A DNA stretch of 64,000 nucleotides from Noviherbaspirillum sp. UKPF54. GTDB lineage: Bacteria > Pseudomonadota > Gammaproteobacteria > Burkholderiales > Burkholderiaceae_D. A model generated the notes under the pieces. It made no database searches and was not told where the DNA came from. It saw only the letters and a list, made by a program, of their open reading frames with translations. Below, piece after piece: positions 55,190 to 62,916 of this stretch (its first letter is position 1; every line of letters starts with the position of its first letter). A program made the position numbers and the translations under genes. The stretch lies in contig NZ_CP040128.1 of NCBI RefSeq assembly GCF_007874125.1, positions 1-64,000 of the forward strand, given 5' to 3'.

Positions 55190-55813
55190 ATGACAGATTC
55201 CAGACAGCTCAAGATCGTCGTCGTTAATTCGCTGGTGGCGCCGGAGGGCGCGAGCACGGCGGCGCAGGTGCAGGCCGAACGCGCCCGCGCGCTGCGCATC
55301 GGCCTGCTCGAAGGCGGCTACAACATCCTGGCCGCCTTGCCTCCGGACGCGGACCTGGAAGAGCAGATCGCGCAGCTGCAGCCGGACGTGATCATCGTCG
55401 ACGCGCAGTCGGACGCCGCGCTGAAAAAAGTGGTCGCCGCCACCGCCAGCGAGCGCCGCCCCATCGTCTGCTTCACCGAGGACAACGACAAGGTCAAGAT
55501 GCACGCCGCGATCGAGGCGGGGGTGTCGGCCTACGTGGTGGCGGGCCTGTCGGCCGAGCGCGTCAAGGCGGTGCTGGACGTGGCGCTGGCGCGCTTCGAG
55601 GTCGACCAGAAGCTGCGCCACGAGCTGTCCGAAACCAGGCTCAGGCTGGCCGAGCGCAAGGTGATCGAACGCGCCAAGGGCCTGCTGATGGAGCGCCATC
55701 ATTGTTCCGAGGACGAGGCTTACCGCAAGCTGCGCCGGCTGGCGATGGACAAGAACCTGAAGCTGTCCGACGTGGCGCAGCGCATGCTCGACGTCGCCGA
55801 CCTGCTCATTTGA
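55190..55813 (+). CDS. nasT: ANTAR-domain response regulator NasT (nitrate antiterminator)
   Basis: A 207-residue protein. The receiver-like domain (about 8-130) has phosphoacceptor Asp in DVIIVDAQSD and a Thr in VCFTEDNDKV. The C-terminal ANTAR domain (about 140-200) reads RLAERKVIERAKGLLMERHH then EDEAYRKLRRLAMDKN, the three-helix RNA-binding signature. NasT relieves transcription termination in leaders of nitrate-assimilation operons by binding paired hexaloop hairpins. Such a leader sits 137 bases downstream, before nrtA. Its usual inhibitor NasS is not encoded next to it. Confidence 0.9.
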   Translation: MTDSRQLKIVVVNSLVAPEGASTAAQVQAERARALRIGLLEGGYNILAALPPDADLEEQIAQLQPDVIIVDAQSDAALKKVVAATASERRPIVCFTEDNDKVKMHAAIEAGVSAYVVAGLSAERVKAVLDVALARFEVDQKLRHELSETRLRLAERKVIERAKGLLMERHHCSEDEAYRKLRRLAMDKNLKLSDVAQRMLDVADLLI

Positions 55814-55832
55814 GTGCGCCGTTTTAATGCGG

Positions 55833-55849
55833 TGCACGGAAAAGGTGCG
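55833..55849 (+). promoter_or_regulatory. Candidate NtrC binding site upstream of nrtA
   Basis: TGCACGGAAAAGGTGCG matches the 17-bp NtrC pattern TGCAC-N7-GTGCA at all but the last base of the arms. It lies about 115 bases before the expected transcription start, the normal enhancer distance. A weaker copy is at 55853-55869. Confidence 0.55.
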
Positions 55850-55921
55850 TGATGCCTGCTTGAAGGTGCGCAGGCCGTACTTATTTCGGCACATATTTGA
55901 CAGGAGAGCGCCAACCCAGGC

Positions 55922-55937
55922 TGGCACACCGATTGCA
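55922..55937 (+). promoter_or_regulatory. Sigma-54 promoter of the nrtABD operon
   Basis: TGGCACACCGATTGCA is a full match to the -24/-12 consensus TGGCAC-N5-TTGCW, with the invariant GG and GC at the right spacing. Transcription would start near 55947-55949, right before the first leader hairpin. Confidence 0.85.
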
Positions 55938-55949
55938 CATTAGCAGCAA

Positions 55950-56004
55950 GCGCCAACGAAGGCGCAACGATCAGTAACTCGCTTTGGCCGACGCAGGCCG
56001 GAGC
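55950..56004 (+). promoter_or_regulatory. ANTAR-target leader RNA: two hexaloop hairpins
   Basis: Hairpin 1: GCGCC (55950-55954), loop AACGAA, GGCGC (55961-55965). Its loop has A at position 1 and G at position 4, the known ANTAR rule. Hairpin 2: GCTTTGGCC (55981-55989), loop GACGCA, GGCCGGAGC (55996-56004), with two G-T pairs; the loop keeps G at position 4 but has G at position 1. Hairpin 2 ends 8 bases before the terminator stem. The order promoter, hairpin pair, terminator, nrtA matches NasR/NasT-controlled leaders. Confidence 0.75.
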
Positions 56005-56011
56005 ATGCGGA

Positions 56012-56069
56012 CAAAGGCGTCCGAATCCCGTGGGCTGCGCCCATGGCGATTCGGACGCCTTTGTTTTTT
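56012..56069 (+). terminator. Leader terminator before nrtA, regulated by antitermination
   Basis: A 16-bp perfect stem, CAAAGGCGTCCGAATC (56012-56027) with GATTCGGACGCCTTTG (56048-56063), is followed by six T. The 20-base loop itself can pair (GGGC/GCCC). It would end leader RNA about 120 bases after the start unless NasT intervenes. Confidence 0.85.
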
Positions 56070-56165
56070 GGTTTCGGCCGCAGCTAACGCTGCTCAACTT
56101 GCTGCGCAAGTTAGCCTGTACTGAAACTTCGTTTTGCCCTTTTCGACATTCATCATGAGGACGCC

Positions 56166-57425
56166 ATGCCAGTAAAAGAATCGACCATGAATTCGACCCG
56201 CCGCACCCTCATCAAGGCGGGCGCCGCTGTTGCTGCCGGCGCTACAGGCGCGTTAAGCGGGCTGGCTACCCAGGGCGTGTGGGCCGCCGGCTCCGACAAG
56301 CCCGAAAAGGACGAAGTCAGGATCGGCTTCATTCCGCTGACTGATTGCGCCTCGGTCGTCATGGCCTCGGTGCTGGGCTTCGACCGGAAATACGGTGTGA
56401 AGATCATCCCGACCAAGGAAGCTTCCTGGGCCGGCGTGCGCGACAAGCTGGTCAACGGCGAACTCGACATGGCGCATGTGCTGTACGGCCTGATCTATGG
56501 CGTGCACCTGGGCGTGTCCGGTCCCAAGAAGGACATGGCGGTGCTGATGACCTTGAATAACAACGGGCAGGCGATCACGCTGTCCAGGAAGCTCGCCGAA
56601 AAGGGCGCGGTCGACGGCCCGAGCCTGGCGAAGGTGATGGCGAGCGACAAGCGCGAATACACGTTTGCCGGCACCTTCCCGACCGGCACGCACGCGATGT
56701 GGCTGTACTACTGGCTGGCGAGCGCCGGAATCAATCCGTTCAAGGATGCCAAGACGATCACCGTGCCGCCGCCGCAGATGGTCGCCAACATGCGCGTCGG
56801 GAACATGGACGGCTTCTGCGTCGGCGAGCCATGGGGCCACCGCGCAATCATGGACGGCATCGGCATCACCGCCGTCACCACGCAGGACATCTGGCGCGAC
56901 CATCCGGAAAAGACGCTGGGCACCACCGCCGACTTCGTCAAGAAGCATCCGAACACCACTCGCGCCGTGATGATGGCGGTGCTGGAAGCCAGCCGCTGGA
57001 TCGATGCCGGCCTGCAAAACAAGCTGAAGATGGCCGAAACGGTGGCCGAGAAGTCCTACATCAACACCGGCGTGGATGCGATCAACCAGCGCATCCTCGG
57101 CCGCTACCAGAACGGCCTGGGCAGGACCTGGGACGATCCGAACCACATGAAGTTCTTCAGCGACGGCGCGGTCAATTTCCCGTACCTGTCGGACGGCATG
57201 TGGTTCCTTACCCAGCACAAGCGTTGGGGCTTGCTGAAGTCTCATCCGGACTATCTCGGCGTGGCGCGCCAGATCAACCAGGTCGACCTGTACCGGCAAG
57301 TCGCCTCGGCGATGAAGATCAGCGTGCCGAAGGATCCGATGCGATCGAGCAGGCTGATCGACGGCGTGGTGTGGGACGGCAAGGACCCGGCCAGGTACGC
57401 CGACAGCTTCAAGATCAGAGCGTAA
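56166..57425 (+). CDS. nrtA: Nitrate ABC transporter substrate-binding protein NrtA
   Basis: A 419-residue protein of the NrtA/CmpA family. A twin-arginine signal (NSTRRTLIKAGAAVAAGATG) sends it folded to the periplasm. The mature part opens DEVRIGFIPLTDCASVVMAS, then ASWAGVRDKLVNGELDMAHV, and FPTGTHAMWLYYWLASAGIN and GFCVGEPWGHRA line the nitrate pocket in this family. ATG 56166 has a GAGGA site; ATG 56187 is possible. It follows the regulated leader and begins the nrtABD operon. Because it has an export signal it is not the cytosolic sensor NasS. Confidence 0.92.
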   Translation: MPVKESTMNSTRRTLIKAGAAVAAGATGALSGLATQGVWAAGSDKPEKDEVRIGFIPLTDCASVVMASVLGFDRKYGVKIIPTKEASWAGVRDKLVNGELDMAHVLYGLIYGVHLGVSGPKKDMAVLMTLNNNGQAITLSRKLAEKGAVDGPSLAKVMASDKREYTFAGTFPTGTHAMWLYYWLASAGINPFKDAKTITVPPPQMVANMRVGNMDGFCVGEPWGHRAIMDGIGITAVTTQDIWRDHPEKTLGTTADFVKKHPNTTRAVMMAVLEASRWIDAGLQNKLKMAETVAEKSYINTGVDAINQRILGRYQNGLGRTWDDPNHMKFFSDGAVNFPYLSDGMWFLTQHKRWGLLKSHPDYLGVARQINQVDLYRQVASAMKISVPKDPMRSSRLIDGVVWDGKDPARYADSFKIRA

Positions 57426-57444
57426 TCACTTAACGGGAGCCATC

Positions 57445-58359
57445 ATGAGTGCAGTCATGGAAAACATGTTGAACGAGACGCTGGAGCCGGCCTCCGAAGC
57501 GCCGGACAAAGCACGTTCCGCCGAAGCCCGGCGCCGCATCCGCGTCGGCGCCGATCCCGGGCCGGGAGAGCGACCATCGCCACTGCGGCCGTTCCTGCTG
57601 GCCGTGGTGCCACCGCTGCTCGGCATGGCGTTTCTGGTATTGGCATGGCAGATCGTGGCGGCCAGGACCGGCAACTTCCCGACCCCGGCGGCGACGCTGG
57701 AAGAAGCGGTCAAGGTGTTTTCCGATCCCTTCTACCGCAACGGCCCGAACGACCAGGGCATCGGCTGGAACATCCTGTCGTCGCTGCAGCGTGTCGGCCT
57801 GGGCTTCGGTCTGGCCGCGCTGGTGGGCATTCCGCTCGGTTTCATGATCGGCCGCTTCAAGTTCCTGTCCGGGATGTTCACCCCGATCATCAGCCTGCTC
57901 AAGCCGGTCTCGCCGCTGGCCTGGCTGCCGATCGGCCTGTTGGTATTCAAGGCGGCCAACCCGGCGGCGATCTGGGCGATTTTCATCTGCTCGATCTGGC
58001 CGATGATCGTCAACACCGCCGTCGGCGTGCAGCGCGTGCCGCAGGATTACATGAACGTGGCCCGGGTACTGAAGCTGTCGGAGTGGAAGATCGTGACCAA
58101 GATCCTGTTGCCGTCGGCGCTGCCATACATGCTGACCGGCGTGCGCCTCGCCATCGGCACCGCCTGGCTGGTGATCGTCGCGGCCGAGATGCTGACCGGC
58201 GGGGTGGGCATCGGCTTCTGGGTGTGGGACGAGTGGAACAACCTGAACGTCGCCCATATCATCATTGCCATCGCCGTCATCGGCGTGGTCGGCCTGCTGC
58301 TGGAACAGGCGCTGGTCGCCGTCGCGAAGGCATTCACCTACGAAGAAGTCCGTCACTGA
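57445..58359 (+). CDS. nrtB: Nitrate ABC transporter permease NrtB
   Basis: A 304-residue inner-membrane permease. The first 45 residues are cytosolic and charged. About six helices follow in the BPD_transp_1 fold, with the EAA loop near MNVARVLKLSEWKIVTKILLP. IPLGFMIGRFKFLSGMFTPI and PLAWLPIGLLVFKAANPAAI are conserved in NrtB/CmpB. A GGGAG ribosome site precedes it, 19 bases after nrtA. The ATPase gene follows after 10 bases. Confidence 0.93.
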   Translation: MSAVMENMLNETLEPASEAPDKARSAEARRRIRVGADPGPGERPSPLRPFLLAVVPPLLGMAFLVLAWQIVAARTGNFPTPAATLEEAVKVFSDPFYRNGPNDQGIGWNILSSLQRVGLGFGLAALVGIPLGFMIGRFKFLSGMFTPIISLLKPVSPLAWLPIGLLVFKAANPAAIWAIFICSIWPMIVNTAVGVQRVPQDYMNVARVLKLSEWKIVTKILLPSALPYMLTGVRLAIGTAWLVIVAAEMLTGGVGIGFWVWDEWNNLNVAHIIIAIAVIGVVGLLLEQALVAVAKAFTYEEVRH

Positions 58360-58369
58360 GCGGGGAATC

Positions 58370-59176
58370 ATGATGAAAAAATTCATTGAAATTCAGGGCG
58401 TGGAAATGCTGTTCCATACCAGGAAGGGAAGCTTTCATGCGCTGCGCGACATCCACCTGAGCGTGAAGAAGGGCGATTTCGTCACGCTGATCGGACACTC
58501 GGGCTGCGGCAAGTCGACCCTGCTCAACCTGATTGCCGGCCTGTTGAAGGCTAGCGACGGCACGTTGCTGTGCGCTAACCGCGAGATCGCCGGCCCCGCG
58601 CCGGAACGCGCGGTGGTGTTCCAGAACCACTCGCTGCTTCCGTGGCTGACCTGCTACGAGAACGTGTACCTTGCGGTAGAGCGCGTGTTCGGCGCGGCCG
58701 AAGGCCGGGACAGGCTCGGCGAGCGCACGAAGGCGGCGCTGGCGCTGGTGGGCCTCGCCCATGCCGAGCACAAGCGTCCGCACGAGATTTCCGGCGGCAT
58801 GAAGCAGCGCGTGGGCATCGCGCGCGCATTGTCGATGGAACCGAAAGTGCTGCTGATGGACGAGCCGTTCGGCGCGCTCGACGCGTTGACCCGCGCCCAT
58901 CTGCAGGACGAGTTGCTCAAGATCGTCGCCAAGACCGGCTCGACCGTGGTGATGGTCACGCACGATGTCGACGAGGCGGTGCTGCTATCCGACCGCATCG
59001 TGATGATGACCAACGGTCCCGCCGCGACGATAGGCGACATCCTCGACGTGCGGTTGCCGCGACCGCGCGACCGCGTCGCGCTCGCGCATGATCCTCTGTA
59101 CATCGAATACCGCACTTCGGTGCTGGAATTCCTGTACCACCGCCAGGCGCGCCCGGCGATCAGGGACGCGGCATAA
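58370..59176 (+). CDS. nrtD: Nitrate ABC transporter ATP-binding protein NrtD
   Basis: A 268-residue ATPase. Walker A GHSGCGKSTLLNLIAGL, Q-loop VFQNHSLLPWL, signature ISGGMKQRVGIARAL and Walker B VLLMDEPFGALDAL are all intact, with switch His in VMVTHDVDEA. It powers NrtAB. Only one ATPase is encoded, as in NrtD; the NrtC-type fusion with a regulatory nitrate-binding domain is absent. Start ATG 58370 with GGGGA; ATG 58373 is next to it. Confidence 0.93.
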   Translation: MMKKFIEIQGVEMLFHTRKGSFHALRDIHLSVKKGDFVTLIGHSGCGKSTLLNLIAGLLKASDGTLLCANREIAGPAPERAVVFQNHSLLPWLTCYENVYLAVERVFGAAEGRDRLGERTKAALALVGLAHAEHKRPHEISGGMKQRVGIARALSMEPKVLLMDEPFGALDALTRAHLQDELLKIVAKTGSTVVMVTHDVDEAVLLSDRIVMMTNGPAATIGDILDVRLPRPRDRVALAHDPLYIEYRTSVLEFLYHRQARPAIRDAA

Positions 59177-59288
59177 AAAGCCGTGCGGCGAAGGCGGCGG
59201 CCTTCGCCGAACTTTTCTGGGCGGCTGGTTTTCCGGAATTTTTCCGATTCTCGTCTATAGTGAAGAGATGCAGCGCAGGAGGAAGATC

Positions 59289-59759
59289 ATGTCCATCTCA
59301 ACCACTCTCGAAAGTTGCTTGGAGAGCAAGTCCGGGCAATACGAAATCTTTCACCATTCACATACGGCAAACAGCATGGCTACCGCGGAGGCGGCGCATA
59401 TTCCCGGCGATCGCCTGGCCAAGACCGTGATCCTGGAAGACGACATCGGTTATGCGGCGGCCGTATTGCCGTCGACGCGGCATCTCAGCCTGACGGATCT
59501 GTGGAAGCAGACCGGCCGGCGCCTGCAGCTGGCGTCGGAGGACGATGTGCGCGAGCTGTTCAAGGATTGCGAGCTGGGCGCGCTGCCGCCGGTCGCCATG
59601 GCCTACGGCATGCCCACCTATCTGGACGAGAGCCTGGTGCATGAGCCCGACGTGTATTTCGAGGCGGGCGACCACGAGGCTCTGATCCATATGCGCAGCG
59701 AGCAGTTCCTGGACCTGATGCAGGACAGCCGGCGCATCAGTTGCGCGCACAGGATGTAG
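59289..59759 (+). CDS. YbaK/EbsC-family aminoacyl-tRNA deacylase-like protein
   Basis: A 156-residue protein. TLESCLESKSGQYEIFHHSH and TAEAAHIPGDRLAKTVILED match the YbaK/aa-tRNA deacylase fold, with the conserved Lys in DRLAKTVIL. LPPVAMAYGMPTYLDESLVH corresponds to the pocket region. The GGxSPxG motif of true YbaK is replaced by GALPPVAMAYG, as in ProXp-ala and related proteins, so its substrate tRNA is open. Start ATG 59289 has AGGAGG. It follows nrtD by 112 bases and is convergent with the kinase gene, with adjacent stops. Confidence 0.82.
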   Translation: MSISTTLESCLESKSGQYEIFHHSHTANSMATAEAAHIPGDRLAKTVILEDDIGYAAAVLPSTRHLSLTDLWKQTGRRLQLASEDDVRELFKDCELGALPPVAMAYGMPTYLDESLVHEPDVYFEAGDHEALIHMRSEQFLDLMQDSRRISCAHRM

Positions 59760-61469
59760 CTAGCGTACGACCAGCAGGTAAAGCAGCAACAGGTTGATCA
59801 CGATCGCTGCCGCCGCCACCGCGCGCCACAGGGAAACCGGATCTCTCTTGGCCAGTGGCACAGGTCTGCGCGGCGCGGTCGGGTTGGCGGCGCCGCGTTC
59901 CAGCGCCAGCAACAACTCTTCCGCTGTCTCGAAGCGGTCCGCGGGATCTCGCGCCACCGCCTTGAGCACCACGTTCTCCAGCCATAGCGGAAGATCCGGC
60001 CGGAAGCGGCTGGGCGGCGTCGGGACCCCGAAGCGCGGGTGCTGGAACGGCTCGACCTCACCGTACGGATAGCGGCGCGTCAGCATGACGTACAGGGTGA
60101 CGCCGGCGGCGTACACGTCGCTCTGGCGCGACGGCGGCGCGTGCTCGAATTGTTCCGGGGCAAGGAAAGACGGCGTGCCTGCCAGCGTGCATTCCTGCGC
60201 CTTGATCTCGTCTTCTTCCAGCCCGGAGCGCGCGACGCCGAGGTCGAGCACGCGCAGCTCGCCGTCCGCGCCGAGGTGCACGTTGGCCGGCTTGATGTCG
60301 CGATGGAGGATGCTGCGCCGGTGCAGCGCGGCGATCGCGCGTGCCAGTTTCGATCCAAGCGCGATCGCTTCCGGCACGGTGAAATGGGCACCGGCGTCGA
60401 GCGCTTGCTGCAGGGTCCGCCCCTCGTGCCAGGTGCTTAGGTAGTACTGGTAATTCTTCTGGTCCGGCGTGATCACCTGCGGAAAAAAGCGCGCGACCAC
60501 GCGTTTCGCCAGCCACTCCTCGTACGCGAAGGCCGAGCGCTCCTGCGCGTCGCCGGCGCGATCCGGGTGCAGCGTCTTCAGCACCAGCTGGCGCTGTGAC
60601 TTCGGATCGAGCACGCGGTACAGCAGCGTCGCGGCCGACGCATGAATCACGGCTTCGACGTGATAGCCGTCCAGGATCTGGCCGGCCTTGAGCCTGGGCG
60701 GCAGCGGCAGCTGCTGCGAGGCCGACAGCGTATCGCGCAGGTTTTCCTCCGGCAGCGCATTCACCCGCAGGATCAGCGCGCTGCAGTTGTCGCCGGAGCC
60801 GGCGGCCAGCGCCGCCTTCACCAGCGTGTCGGCCGTGTGGGAGGGCGCGGCGCGGCCGGCGGCGACTTCCTCCAGATGGCGAGCGATGTCGTGTTCGGAC
60901 AGGCAGGCCCACACGCCGTCGCAGGCCAGCAGGAACACGTCGCCTGCCCGCGATTCGCCCATTCCGTGATCGATCGCCAGGCGCGAATCGAGGCCGACGG
61001 CGCGCGTCAGAACATGCTGCATTTCGGGCCGGTCCCACACATGGTCGACGGTCAGCCGCGCCATTCTTCCCTCGCGCAGCAGATACAGCCGGGTGTCGCC
61101 CACGTGCGCGAAGTAGTAGAAGCCGCCGCGCAGCACCACGGCCGTGAGCGTGGTCGCCATGCCCGCCAGTTCCGCGCGCGTCGAGCCCTGCCTTTGCACC
61201 CAGCCGTTGATTGCCTTGATCACGCGGTCGAGCGCCTGCGTGACCGGCCAGGTATCGGGCGTGGCGTAATAGTCGGCGAGCAGGCCGCGCACCGTGTACT
61301 CGGATGCCTCGCGCCCGCCGGCGTTGCCGGACACGCCGTCGGCGATGGCCGCGATCAGGCCCTTGGCCGACAGCTCCGGCTCGTCGGGCGTGACCATGCC
61401 GACGAAGTCTTCGTTGCGTTCGCGAAGGCCGGTGAAGGTGGCATGGCCGGTGGCGACGGACAGGGACAT
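59760..61469 (-). CDS. Bifunctional PP2C phosphatase and Ser/Thr protein kinase, tail-anchored
   Basis: A 569-residue fusion. Residues about 5-240 form a PP2C phosphatase with metal-binding Asp in RERNEDFVGM, AIADGVSGNAGGREAS and LACDGVWACLSEHD, and GSGDNCSALIL. Residues about 265-530 form a Hanks-type kinase with Lys in LVLKTLHPD, catalytic loop LHRDIKPANVHL (His389) and VLDLGVARSG (DLG for DFG). APE appears as LAPEQ. The glycine-rich loop is poorly kept. A final hydrophobic helix (about 551-568) would anchor it with both domains in the cytosol. It lies 33 bases after nasA, as a similar kinase lies beside nasA-nirB in Pseudomonas, so a role in nitrate use is likely. Confidence 0.9.
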   Translation of the reverse strand: MSLSVATGHATFTGLRERNEDFVGMVTPDEPELSAKGLIAAIADGVSGNAGGREASEYTVRGLLADYYATPDTWPVTQALDRVIKAINGWVQRQGSTRAELAGMATTLTAVVLRGGFYYFAHVGDTRLYLLREGRMARLTVDHVWDRPEMQHVLTRAVGLDSRLAIDHGMGESRAGDVFLLACDGVWACLSEHDIARHLEEVAAGRAAPSHTADTLVKAALAAGSGDNCSALILRVNALPEENLRDTLSASQQLPLPPRLKAGQILDGYHVEAVIHASAATLLYRVLDPKSQRQLVLKTLHPDRAGDAQERSAFAYEEWLAKRVVARFFPQVITPDQKNYQYYLSTWHEGRTLQQALDAGAHFTVPEAIALGSKLARAIAALHRRSILHRDIKPANVHLGADGELRVLDLGVARSGLEEDEIKAQECTLAGTPSFLAPEQFEHAPPSRQSDVYAAGVTLYVMLTRRYPYGEVEPFQHPRFGVPTPPSRFRPDLPLWLENVVLKAVARDPADRFETAEELLLALERGAANPTAPRRPVPLAKRDPVSLWRAVAAAAIVINLLLLYLLVVR

Positions 61470-61502
61470 GGCTTATGCGTAACCGGGGGCAATGCAGCGA
61501 TT

Positions 61503-62714
61503 CTAGATCTTCGCGACCGTCATCGCCGCGCTGCCCCAGGTGGTGCGCCAGCGCGTCTTGACCATGGTCAGGCCGAGCAGCGCCAGGATCGCCAGCGAGG
61601 AAAACAGCGTCAGGCCGAGCTGGTAGCTGCCGGTGAGCTGCTTCGAGTAGCCGAGGCTGGACGCCAGGTAAAAGCCGCCGACGCCGCCGGCCATGCCGAC
61701 CAGGCCGGTCATCACGCCGATTTCCTTGCGGAAGCGCTGCGGCACCAGCTGGAAGACCGCGCCGTTGCCGGTGCCCAGCGCCAGCATCGCCACCACGAAC
61801 ACCGCGAGCGCGGCGAGATACGACGGCATGCCGAAGCTGGCGATGAACAGGAAGCCTGCGGCCAGCACGTACATGATCGACAGCGTCCTGATGCCGCCGA
61901 TGCGGTCGGCGATGATGCCGCCCAGCGGGCGCACCATGGAGCCCGCGAACACGCAGGCGGCGGTGAAATAGCCGGCGGTCACCGGCGACAGGCCGTACTG
62001 GCTGTTGAAGTAGATCGTCAGCGACGACGCCAGGCCGGAGAAGCCGCCGAAGGTCACGCTGTAGAAGAACATGAACCACCACGCATCCTTGTCCTTCAGG
62101 ACGTGCAGGTATTCGACCAGGGCTTTGGCCGGCGGTGCGGCCGGCGCATCCTTGGCGAAGACCATGTAGACGAGGAACGCGACGCCAAGCGGGATCAGGC
62201 ACAGGCCGAACACGTTCTGCCAGCCGAACGCGATCGCCAGCGACGGCGCGAACAAGGCGGCGAACGCGGTGCCGGAGTTGCCCGCGCCGGCGATGCCGAG
62301 CGCCGTACCCTGGTGCTCCGGCGGATACCAGCGCGACGCCAGCGGCAGCGCGACCGCGAATGCGGCGCCGGCCACACCCAGCAGGATGCCGAGCGAGAGC
62401 ATCGCATCGTAGCTGTTCAGCTGCCCGAGCCAGGCCCAGAGCAGCGCGGCGATCACGACGACCTGGCCGATGGCGCCGGCCTTCTTCGGCTTCAGGTGGT
62501 CCACCAGCACGCCCATGACGATGCGCAGCAGCGCTCCTGCCAGCAGCGGCGTGGCCACCATCAAGCCCTTTTGCGCCGGGCTGAGCCCGAGGTCTCGCGA
62601 GATCTGCACCGCCAATGGCCCGAGCAGCACCCAGACCATGAAGCTCAGATCGAAATAGAAAAAGGCGGCGAGCAGGGTCGGTGTATGGCCCGCCTTCCAG
62701 AACGACGTTTTCAT
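61503..62714 (-). CDS. nasA: Nitrate/nitrite MFS transporter (NasA/NarK type)
   Basis: A 403-residue major-facilitator protein with twelve membrane segments. FFYFDLSFMVWVLLGPLAVQ opens helix 1. The nitrate signature GVAGAAFAVALPLASRWYPP and GIAGAGNSGTAFAALFAPSL (G-rich helix 5) and GTGNGAVFQLVPQRF (helix 11) are clear. It imports nitrate, possibly exporting nitrite. Start ATG 62714 has AAAGGAG. It is divergent from nirB across a gap with sigma-54 promoters, and its transcript probably continues into the phosphatase-kinase gene. Confidence 0.93.
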   Translation of the reverse strand: MKTSFWKAGHTPTLLAAFFYFDLSFMVWVLLGPLAVQISRDLGLSPAQKGLMVATPLLAGALLRIVMGVLVDHLKPKKAGAIGQVVVIAALLWAWLGQLNSYDAMLSLGILLGVAGAAFAVALPLASRWYPPEHQGTALGIAGAGNSGTAFAALFAPSLAIAFGWQNVFGLCLIPLGVAFLVYMVFAKDAPAAPPAKALVEYLHVLKDKDAWWFMFFYSVTFGGFSGLASSLTIYFNSQYGLSPVTAGYFTAACVFAGSMVRPLGGIIADRIGGIRTLSIMYVLAAGFLFIASFGMPSYLAALAVFVVAMLALGTGNGAVFQLVPQRFRKEIGVMTGLVGMAGGVGGFYLASSLGYSKQLTGSYQLGLTLFSSLAILALLGLTMVKTRWRTTWGSAAMTVAKI

Positions 62715-62754
62715 GAGGCTCCTTTGCATCCGATATTGAAGTCGCGTCCTCTTA

Positions 62755-62770
62755 TGCAATCGCCATGCCA
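62755..62770 (-). promoter_or_regulatory. Sigma-54 promoter of nasA
   Basis: On the minus strand the site reads TGGCATGGCGATTGCA, one base off the TGGCAC-N5-TTGCW consensus, with GG and GC correctly spaced. Transcription would start about 30 bases before the nasA ATG. Confidence 0.65.
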
Positions 62771-62830
62771 TTCGATGTTGCGCAGCGATTGCGTGCATGT
62801 GCGCGTATCGCCCTTGTGCATCGCGCCGGA

Positions 62831-62847
62831 CGCGCCGAAAAGGCGCA
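62831..62847. promoter_or_regulatory. Candidate NtrC site between nasA and nirB
   Basis: CGCGCCGAAAAGGCGCA has the arm-5-arm layout of NtrC sites and shares the GAAAAGG centre with the site before nrtA. It lies between the two divergent sigma-54 promoters, 60-70 bases from each. Confidence 0.45.
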
Positions 62848-62900
62848 CCGCCGCAGTGCGGATTTCTCTTCAATTCAGTGCATTCACCCGGCGAATCGAC

Positions 62901-62916
62901 TGGCACCGCTTTTGCT
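62901..62916 (+). promoter_or_regulatory. Sigma-54 promoter of nirB
   Basis: TGGCACCGCTTTTGCT matches TGGCAC-N5-TTGCW fully. The expected start is near 62926, giving a leader of about 55 bases before nirB. No terminator hairpin is seen in that leader, unlike before nrtA. Confidence 0.8.

Larger units (their letters stand above)
55814..56165 (+). other. nasT-nrtA gap: regulatory leader, no gene
   Basis: These 352 bases contain an NtrC-like site (55833-55849, with a weaker one at 55853-55869), a sigma-54 promoter (55922-55937), two leader hairpins (55950-56004), a strong terminator (56012-56069) and the nrtA ribosome site. The gap codes for nothing. Confidence 0.8.

Noticed and set aside
60058..62202. 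A 714-codon minus-strand frame overlapping both nasA and the phosphatase-kinase gene
   Set aside because: It is in the wrong frame to both. Its translation is Arg/Gly/His-rich and lacks domains.
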